DNA of 64,000 bases. Source: Solea solea (Eukaryota; Chordata; Actinopteri; Pleuronectiformes; Soleidae). The notes under the pieces were generated by a model. It did no database searches. It worked only from the letters and a program-made list of their open reading frames with translations, and was not told the DNA's origin. The stretch is taken from contig NC_081143.1 in the NCBI RefSeq assembly GCF_958295425.1, positions 19,630,686 to 19,694,685 on the forward strand, written 5' to 3'. Shown here in pieces: positions 10,379-21,200 of this stretch (its first letter is position 1; each line of letters opens with the position of its first letter). The translations under genes were made by a program, and so were the position numbers.

Positions 10379-13300
10379 CTACTTCTTCAGCATATCTTGC
10401 AGAGGGCCTGGCAGGTATTTCATCACTGTGTCCATGATACTTTCCTCCTCTTCCTCGTCACCGCAGCCGGCCGGCACAGCTTTCTTAGGCCGGGTCAAGC
10501 TGCCAGCAGCAGGCTCTTCTACGGCTGCTGCCTCGGCCTCGGCCTCCTCACGCTTTTTCAAGCCATACTGGTGGTCAAACAAAGAAATAAAATTATTGGA
10601 AACATAGAGGATTAATTGGAACCACAAGCATTAAATGGCTGTCAGAGTATCAACATTTAAAGGTCCAGTGTGTAAGAATAAGGCCTTTTTTAGACTGCAG
10701 CCCAAATTGGATTTGTAAGCATATCAAATCAGAATCTGTTCACATAATTGCAAGTGATCACATCTGATCTGCATGTGTTCATATTGACATTGTCTAGTCT
10801 TACACATGAATTTCTATAGTTACAGGCCACGCCGTAGAAAAACAAGTAGTCTAAACAAAATGGACGCCAGAAATCTGTTCCTGTTTCTGTCCCAAATGGT
10901 TGTGCAGCCACGGCACAAACGTTTGAGCGGATCTCATGTTTTTTGTAGCTGTTCAGACTTCCAAAACATCATATAGATGGTGTTCAGAGTCACAGAAAGT
11001 ACTTTTTCCATTCACAAACATGGCAAAGGAGTATATTCTAAATGGTAAATACATTACAATAAACCTTATTAAAATTCATGATTAAACAAATAATAATTTT
11101 TAGGCACTACACTGGGGTGATTATCTTTTATGTGCTGAGCAGCTGCTCAACCTTTATCTTTCCCTATCTTTTGTTCTTGTCCATTAGCAAACAATAAAAT
11201 ATACCAGCTTTGTAATATTTTTCCCCAAATCAATCCATCTTCCATGTTACCACAGGCAGAATTCATCAAGTATTCAAGATCATTACATTTCCCCAGAATA
11301 ACTAGATTGAACAGATTTATAGATGCCATACTGTGGTTTTGAGGTGGAACGCTATGATATCATCGTTTCTCCCAGTTTTTGTTACGTTAGGAAACAACCG
11401 TGGAGGAGGCGACTGAAACCTTTCAGTAACTTGCACTTTGGGAGTCGTTCCCGGCTCTTCTTTGTTGTCATCTGGGAGAATTTAAGGAGAATAGTGGATC
11501 TGAGGAGCCAGAGGAGGAGTTTTTTTATAATGTCAATCTACAGTATTCCTCCTGAGACTTGCCCGACCCACAGATTGCCTGTCTTTCACGCCGTCTCTAT
11601 GGTGAAGTGGTTACACTGCTGCCATTACCCTCACTATTACCCCTCAGCCTGACAATTGTGAAAGGAAGAGCAAACCAAACGCTGTCTGAAGATGAACCAG
11701 TGGTTAATAACCCTAAGACTAATATGTTTGAATAATTTTTTTTATTAAATACAAATATACTGCTTGTTAAATGTGATGTTTTGGACAAAAGAAAAGCATA
11801 TGAGGATGAAACACTGATCCATTTTTTGCATATTGTGGACCAAAAGACTGATCAATCAATGAAGAACCTATAAATGAACCTTTAATCAATTATGAGAATA
11901 ACTTTTTTGCAGCCCTATAATACACACATATATTAAACACTGCGTCCTAACTCAGAGTTGTACCAAAAGCACTTACCAGAAAACTGTAGCTGACAATTAA
12001 ACCAACATTTTCTATGATGTTCCCACTTAATCATGTTGGTTTTTTTTTTACCTACTTTAAATAAAAATCTCTGCTTTGTACAGCTCTGCCCCAGTCCACT
12101 ACGTTATCTTATTACCATAAGAAAAGATAAAAATATCATAAAGGCGAACAAAAATAGAACAATTTCAAACACAGGTTAGTCAGAGATTAATTTCTGTTGT
12201 CATGCAGCAAAGATATGAAGTCTTCGACACTGCACAAACATCAAAAGACACATCGGCATCCAAAATCATCAAGCATGGATGTGACAAAACGCCAAAACAT
12301 TGTGAGTAATATTAAAAAAATGTTTTAAGGATTTTCATTGTAATGGTTGTGTATTGACGGTGTATTGCAGCTGGTGAGTAGATGTGTTCCAAAGTCATCT
12401 GTCACCATACCTTGTCCCTGATGCCTTGCCTAATATTTTCCCTCTCTGCCTCCATCTTGGAATATTTGGCCTTCCTCTCCTCCTCCTGCTGCCTCAGCGC
12501 CTCCTGTCGCTCCTCCTCTTTCTTCGCTGCATCAGGATCCTCCTCCTTCTCCTCTCCTCCCAGCATTTTGCCCACATCAGGGGGTCCACCTGAGGAAAGG
12601 AGTGAGCACAAGTGAGCGAATTGGAGACACAATTGACATTTCAAACACATGGTAAATGGATTTTTTAGGGGACTTACAGGAGGCAGAAATTACAAACTCG
12701 GATGAAAAACCTTTTAATGTTTATTATTTTATCATAATAATAAACAATAAAGTACAATAACTGTCCATTTTCTTTTGCAGAGGACTTTTATTTGAGTGAA
12801 ACACCATTCATAACACCAGGGATTTATTGTTTCATGGTTGTTTCAGATAGTGTTGACACTAATGCTACTATTTGCACATGTTGTTGCTGAAGTACATACA
12901 GTATATACCTTGATTTTTTTCATGTAATATGTCACTTTATTGATCATTGATCATATTAAATATGAACATTTTTCTTTTAAAAGGTTAAATATAGATGCTG
13001 TTGCAGGACATCTTAATCGATTAAATTTATTTAAAGCTCTGGTAATTTGTGTTGCAGTGCTTTTTTTCCTGCAACAAATGACACATACTCTCTTCACTCA
13101 CTAATGTGACCAATCAGTGGTGTCCAGATTTCTGCACATATCTTTAAAGTACCAGTATGTTAAGCGGAGCAGTTCGGTATGGTACATCACTTTTTTTTTT
13201 GCGTTTCCATTTGAAATAGTACCAGGATAACTGGTCACAACAGTTCCATTTTTCAGTACTCTTTCCTTGGGGTGCAGGAGTAATGGTAAGATACGATGTC

Positions 13301-16300
13301 AGCTGACTCACAACAGTCAGCTGATTGGTCCAAAAGAAAAGCAGCACTCTCTTGCGACCGTTGCTTCTTCAATAGCCCGCAGTCTATTCTCATACCAAGC
13401 AGGAAAAGAGCTGCTGGGTGTCCTTGAGCTGCTGCATGGCCTCCTTTGTTCACCGTTGTGTGTTGATGTCTGTGGTGTCTCGTCACGCCACATATCTCGC
13501 TGACTCAGCCATGGAGCACAGCTTACACCCTACCTACCAAGTAAAGTGTTAAATTGGCAGGCGGACCGAGGACTTTACCGTTCCAAACTGTACCGTAAAT
13601 TAGAGGCTAGTTGATTCCACTCATGGTTGAGCAGTAATTGTGTCAGGGAAGAGGACTTTTTTAAAATGCTGGTGTCATGATGAGTAGCCAAAAAAAAAGT
13701 CTGTAACCTTTTCTTAATATTTTACTTTTACATATTTTGTGAATGTATTTTATTTGTCTAAATGTATTTGGACTATGCATAACCTTCGTGTGCACGTAGA
13801 AGAGTTACACATCACATTATATCATGCCTGATGATGCCAAGAGAAAGTAATTGGGCTTGTAACCGGAGGATTGCAAATCCTGGGACAGATCAAGGCTTGT
13901 GTGTGTGTGTGTGTTCACTACTAGTGTGCAATAAGGATGGATGCAAATGCAGAGAGTCACTAATTGATGTGTGTGCAAAAATAACAAACTGTAATTCTGT
14001 TGTAAACAAGAGTGACAAAATAGGTACACTTGTCAACACGGGAGAAAAAAAAACCCCATGAGTAGAAAATCCAGTGGTCTGCAGAAATTGGGCAGAGACC
14101 GGAGCAGATGAGTGGAGAGGGAGAGGAAGAAGGGAGCCTTCAGCAAAAAAAAAAAAAAGAAAAGAAAAACATTCAGGGAAAACAAGGCAAGCATGAGGAG
14201 AGGCAGAGAATCTGTCAGAAACGATTGTGTCCAATTAGCTGAGCTGTTGCACTTAGTGAGATTGGCCAGCAGTTTCTGTGAAACCATAGAAAGGGACAGA
14301 CTATGACAAGATAAAAACGATGGAGAGGAATGGAAGGGGGGGATGAGGGAGCAGCAAAATGAAAGTGACAAATAAGAGGAAGGAGAAAAGGAAAGAGAAA
14401 ATAGAGGAGAGGAAATAATGAAGAATGGGGAGAAGGAGGAGAAGGGTTGAGAAACAGACAAGGGGGCATGTGAGGAGCAAGAGCGAGCGAGCAAGCAACC
14501 GAGGAAGAAAGACAGAGCACTCCCTCGGTCTGCAGCTGGCCCCCAGTATTGACTCATCAGCATAATAAAAGTGAAGTGCAGCAAAATGCAGCAGGGAGGA
14601 GGTAAAAGATGGGAGAGATGGAGGAGAAGAAAGGATAGAGAGGATAGGGATGAGTGCAGGAGCAATAAAGAAGAGTACCAACGTAGAAGGAAATAAATAC
14701 TTCAGAGGAGACTGCAGTCTTGAAAGAGAGTGTATACAGCTTCAAGTCCTTCATTTGAATGCTGTACATGACTATATATTACTGTCTTGTCATTTTTTTA
14801 TTGAACCTTGAACCTTTGTCAAACAAATTCAACCCACAATCCAGTCAATTATAAGAAAATAACATGCTGTGGTTGTATAAAGTTGACCCGTGTTGTCGTC
14901 AGTCTTTATGCTACAGTCTGCCGGCTACAGCCTCACACAGACTGTTGATCTTCACGTCTCAATATCATCACAACAAAATCAAATAAGGGTGTTAAAATGT
15001 CAAAATGTCCCTTTAAAAAACGCTCCCTGCAGAACAGACAGAGACGGATGACTACACAAACAAGTGATTGCCGAGGAGGACTGCAGTGCTCTGCTCCCCG
15101 CCACACCCTTAACACTATACAGCAGCGGCAAAGACGGAAACGGAACGAAAGAAACGACAGAGAAATCGATCGGTCACATTAACGAGACACTTAGATCCGA
15201 CTTAGGGAGAAGAAAGGAAACTCAGACAGCAACAGTAAACTGAGGTAATGCTGTGTCAGCGTTTGATATAAGCGGCAGAGAGACGGACACAAAAAGCCAA
15301 CGTCTGTCAAGTCACGATGCATTAACTCCGCTCACAAAGAGGGAGAACCATATCTGACATATTCAGTAAAAAAAAAGGGTAACTAGTACCCATAAGTATG
15401 TTTGTGTAAGTGTATAATTGCTTTAAAATAAAAACTTTGGTTTTTGTAGCTGCAGAACAGGACCTTTAATGAGTACTAAAGACAAGGGCCTTGCTTTGTT
15501 GAGGCCGCCATCTTGCGCTGTCATTTATCTACATACAAAGAGCCATCGTGTGCCTGGATGAGACTGTAGTTCATTTATCAGCTTAGGAAAGGGATGGGGT
15601 GTGTGAACAAGTCCTCCATTTGTCACAAACTGCAGTTTCTACACACTGGACCTTTTAATGGGCAATCTTGAGGACATGCATGCCATTTGAATTTGAATAT
15701 CCCATAATTTCCCTAAGTCGAAAAAAACCAGAACAGAACGTTGTACTGCAGTGGTGCCATATAGGTTCTATATAACCTCAAATAACAACAGAATAACCTG
15801 CTTGTATGTGTTTGATCAGCTACAGTGCATTAAAACTAAGTGTCTTGATCCAAAGATTCAGTAGTAGTTTCATTATGGCCATGATTCTCAAACTATGGTG
15901 CGTGTACCACCAGTGGTACGCGAGCTTCCTCTGCTTGTACTTGCAGGAAAATCAGAAATACTGTTCTACTGTATATACACCAGGATAATGTGATCAGAGT
16001 GGAGCTGAGGAATTTTGAGTAAAAATTAAACAATAATAATAATAATCAGACTTTGCTCGGACTATTTACCATATTTACTATATTTTAATGTTGATGGTAA
16101 TGGTGTTATTTTCTCAAGATGTACTTGGTACTTGGTATAAAAAAGTTACCAGTACCACATGCATGAGTAAGGAGATGTGAATACATATTACATGTGCAAA
16201 CTATCTGGTGTGGCTTTACATTAAGGGTAACATTTATATTGAAACAGCATTATGGAGAGTGGCTCATACCAGAGCTCAAGTGTTACTCAGGACCATTTAG

Positions 16301-18106
16301 GTGCTGTCTCTACACCGCTCGACTACTGCATCTTAATTGTGTTGCTGGGAAATAACTTGGGAGAAAATTGAATTCCTGTCATCCATTTATTTCAACCAAC
16401 GCTGCAAAGTGAATTAAAATTCAGAAAACTGTACTTGAAGCAGGAAAAATGTATGATATACTGAGCATTAATATCCTCAGTACACTGTCAGAATACAGCA
16501 GGCGCAATTAACAGAGGCAGTGTAAAGAGATGATGTGACACAGTGTAAGCAGGATTCGGGATCAGCTCACGAGCCCAGTACCAGAATTATCTCTATTTCT
16601 ATAAATAGGACCCATGTAAACACTGGCCTTGATGTAAATAAATATAAATGACTCACAACCAATCAAACCTGACTCTTTTACCATGCACCAGAATGCCGTC
16701 TCGTAACTCTTTTAACTACGCCAAGCCAACGCTGAACAAACTTGGTCTGGTTTCACAAAATCTCCGTGTAACATTGAGGTCATCACTGTTCCAGAGTAAA
16801 GGGGAGGATCCTGAGAGACAAAGCTTCGAGTTATATTGAGCTGTGATCCCCGCTCCGGCTTTGTGAGCATTTGTGAACGATACAGCAGTGTCCTTTTACA
16901 CCAGAATAATTCCATTAAGCTCTCAGCCATCAAATAAGCGATGCGACTTGAATGTCTTCATATTTTTAGTCCTACACACTGTATTAGGTTTAGAAATGTC
17001 ACTGATTTGCTACCAAAAGCTGTAATGTAGAATGGCCTTAAACCTAAATGATACAAAAATATCACACACAACATCAGACCAGACAAAAGTGACAGCCATA
17101 GTTGTGTGGAATTTGAATAACATATTTCATGTATACAATTTAGTTCATTCAAGTCAATTTGTTTGTACCTATGGGTAGATTAGTTTTGTCGTTGCAAGAT
17201 ATGACAGTCGGGATGACATAATTAACATGATAGAATGTAATAAAACATTAAATAAAGTAAATGTTGGGTCAGAACTTAAAATATATAAGGCTCACTGTAT
17301 AGAGAAAAGAAACTAGTACAGATCAGAATCCCAAATACAATAAAATAAAATAAAATAAAATAAAAGGTTAAGAGGTTAAGACCAACTACTAAATTCATCT
17401 TATTCTTCTCTCAATACTTGGACATTGCTTTGCCGCTTTGGTCAAATGTGTCATCTCTCTAATCCTTTTCTGTCGAAATCTTCTTTGTTAAATCGAAACT
17501 CTTGAGGCAAAGCCAGAAGGAGGTGTAACCTTATAAGTGACTCCCCGAACAGCATCAGATAAACAGTGTCTCTCTTTTCCCCACTCAAGGATCTCAGGCA
17601 AATCCTTCTCTAAATTCTCAGTGTGGTGTGAAAGTGGATGAGTTTGAGACACTTGAGCTTATTCTACAGCACAAAAACTATGACGGCCAGGCGTTGGTAG
17701 AAACGGAGGAGAAGGTCTACGCTTCGCTTTTCTTCCACCATTTCTTTATGCTCTAATTGGTGGCAGTCTTGCTCTGAGTCAGCGGAAATTCCCCTCTGGT
17801 GGAGCAGCGCTGCATAATGTTTTAAAAGCAGGGCTGGAGTGAGAAAGCTTCGCTAAGCATGGGCACATGACAAATATATAACTGTCCCCGTTGGATTTTT
17901 TTCAAGGTTTTGTTTTCTTACTCGAATAGTTAAATTCCCAACAAGAAACTCCTTTTACAGTTCACTTCTGCCGTACTATGTACAGTCAGTGCCTTGAGAT
18001 ACTGTATGCTGTGATTTGGTGCTATACAAACAAAATGGAATCCTAGTTGCCACATTGCCATTGTTAATGTGTTGTATTATTATTATTATTATTATTATTA
18101 TCATCA

Positions 18107-18150
<44 letters not shown>

Positions 18151-18213
18151 AATAATAATAATACCGTTGTTATCATTATTATTATTATTGTTATTATTAT
18201 TATAATTATTGTT

Positions 18214-18246
<33 letters not shown>

Positions 18247-21200
18247 CATCATCATCATCATAATAATAATACCATTGTTATCATTATTATTATTGTTATT
18301 ATTATAATTATTGTTATTATTATTATCATTATTCCTTGCCAGTGTTTGTTTGCCTCATCTTAAAATAAAGAACAAAATATTTCAATCAAAGTTCAGTCCT
18401 GAGTGGGAAGCGTCACAGCGGCAGCCATCTTGCACCAAGTGAATAAGAGAGCTGCAGTGCACTGATGGTACACTAGAGGGCAGTTCCTGTGTGTGTCTCC
18501 AGGTAATAAGTGGCTCATATGATGTGGAAGTCTCAGTACAATCGTTGCCATTTACAAATGGGTCAAGTTTAAAGACACCAGAAAATTGTAATTCAAATTT
18601 GTCTGCTGTAGAAATAAAAACAAAAAAGAAGAAGAGAGAAATGTATGGATCATGGATGAGGTGGAAAGTCTGGTGTTAGATTTTCCTCAGCTCTTAAATT
18701 CCCCTTTTGACCAACGTTGTGGTGCAACGACATCAAGTATGTCAGTCTACGACATCAAGTATGTCAGTCTATGACATCAAGTATGTCAGTCTATGACATC
18801 AAGTATGTCAGTCTACGACATCAAGTATGTCAGTCTATGACATCAAGTATGTCAGGAGGTAGATCACGACCAGCCAGGCTTCATCAGACTGGGCCTGCTC
18901 TTCCACTCTTATATTAAAGGATCTTCTACCTCATTGGAGGAAACTGTGCACTATGTTAATGTAACAAAGCAGCTGTTACCTGGCTGTTACTCAGCAGAGA
19001 CTGATTTTCTACACTGGGTGCTTTAGGTGGTTAAATAAAACATTTATTAAATCTGGGTTAATTGTAATAAGCAGATGAGTGCATGAGTGTGTGCACTGTA
19101 TGTACGTAACATTGTGTGTGCAGTTAATGTTTATGAAGGACCACAATATAATACAAACACTTGATAGCCCTTCACATTGTTCAAACACTATGCTTTTTGT
19201 TTGTTTTGTTCCCCAGGCTTTTTAGTATCAATATTTATTTTAGTTGATTCGTCCGTTCTGTTTGCTATCCGGGACGAGCAGTTATTAAAAAAACAATGCG
19301 AGGCATAGAGGTCGCGGTAAAGGTCGTCTCGAGCTCATCTCTTTTTCCGTCTTATCTTTAGTGAGCTGCAGTGACAACCTTCTCATAATTGCCTTTCACA
19401 AGCACATCATTTTTGCTTTGTTCTACAAAATGGAAAAGAAAGTCGTTGTTGAGTTTGTGTTGGTGACTTCTACTGTCAGTGTAGCCTCTGAAAGGATAAA
19501 ATATTAAACAAGTTTTGTTTTTACTTAGGCTGTGCCTTAAATCTTTAGTCAAAGCGAGGCCGTTCACTGTCAGAAGCTATTTTAAGAAACGTCAACACAG
19601 TCTTTTATCCAGAGAGCACATACATTTTAACACTCCTAGTGTCAGCTGGGAGAAATAGTCTCTTCATGGGTGTATCTTTATTTATATAAGAACTGCCCTG
19701 TCTTTACTCCAGTTAAGTCCTTCTTATTATAAACTTGTGCAAAACATCAATAAATGATTGTGAAATTCAAATGAATGATTTATTTTGGTGAAAATGTACA
19801 AGATGTAACAGAGTGATCGCTCATTTTGACCACTCAGAAAAATTCAAATGAACCACTGTCTTAGAGGCTACGATGGCGGCTTTTCTCATCGTCTATTCAC
19901 TGCAGCACGAGGCCTTCGTGGTTTGATGGAGTGTCATATACCATACTCTGCCTCATTTGACAGCCGGCCTCTCTGTCACTTACTTCAACATTTGGGAGTT
20001 CAGATGTGCTGAGTCAGCAGTGAAGAACTCACTTCACTCAGAATCCAATCCACAACGAAACCATCGAGATTCGTGAATGTAAAATCTGGTGCAAAAGCAG
20101 CACAGAGGCTTGTTACAGAAGCTTATTAGCCTAATAATCCCACCTGTACAAGCCTAACATAGATTTGTGTAGACTCACATGGAGCAACTCTGTTCAAAAC
20201 CACCAAGGAAGCAGCGGCAGGAAACATTAGTCAGTAAATATGTGATGCAGTCCAGAAAAAAAAGTGTTATACCACATGTGTTATCTCTAAGACATTACAT
20301 TTGGTTTTTACTCATTTGGATTTTCAAAAGAAAAGTAGATGTGAGGCCGAACCATCACAGTTAAACATCACTTTGCTTTCCACAGTGTCAGCTGTAACCG
20401 GAGCGGCCTTGGTTGATTAGTTAGAGCACCGGCAGCATCGTATCCAGACACTCGCCACTGAACAAACACACTGACGTGAGAGACGTATGTGCAGCCAAAC
20501 AGGAGCAAAGCAGTGACTGGACGGTGGAAATAACAACAGGCCATACCATAGCTTCATTTATCGTATTTATAATCGTTCGAGAAATTATTTATCGACACAG
20601 GTTGGATGATTTATTTTATTTCACTTGTTTGAACAGGTTAAACCTAAAGCTGCATCATGTTTGTCACATCCTTACTACTATGTTTTCGTGTGTAAACGGC
20701 AATTTCATCTTTTCATCTCTGTTGTTATTTGATTATTAACTAAAAAAGAAGGAGGAGGATTTCTGTATGTAAGAAACTAACCAGGAAGTGAATGCAGGTA
20801 ACTGTGTCATGGTTTCCAAAGATCTCCATTTCTGCCCGGTCGAGACTAAAAACGCAGCCGTGCGATGTTAACGTCAAAGCAGGAGTTCATGTGTTTTTAA
20901 ACAAAAATGGAGCGGAGTAACGTGGATGTAGCCTCGGTGACATTGCCGACCTCTAGTGTGTCTAACAGTGACTGTTTACCGTCTTAGTGTCATTAGCATA
21001 TTCGACTTTTCTATGATTTGTAACTGGGTGTCCGATGCACAAAAATGTGGCTGAAGAAAACTGGAAATTTCCAGAAATAACAAAGAGGAAAATGTTCATT
21101 ATTTTTCAGTGTGCATAGCCAGCTGTTTGCTCCGGACAGCAAACTAGTCAGAGCACTGGGTGGTGGGTTTTACACTGAATCTGCTGGAATAATGACCAGA

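Noticed and set aside
10397..10615. Plus-strand 72-residue frame over the complexin exon
   Set aside because: It is the antisense shadow of the conserved complexin C-terminal exon.
14033..14665. 210-residue minus-strand open frame rich in Ser, Leu, Phe and Pro
   Set aside because: It is the complement of a purine-rich low-complexity block inside a complexin intron. Three overlapping frames are equally open and none resembles a protein family.
18016..18363. Poly-Ile/Asn open frames
   Set aside because: Direct products of the ATT/AAT microsatellite, open on both strands.
18729..18855. CRISPR-like direct repeats
   Set aside because: Units are strictly tandem with no unique spacers, and the window is vertebrate; it is a minisatellite.
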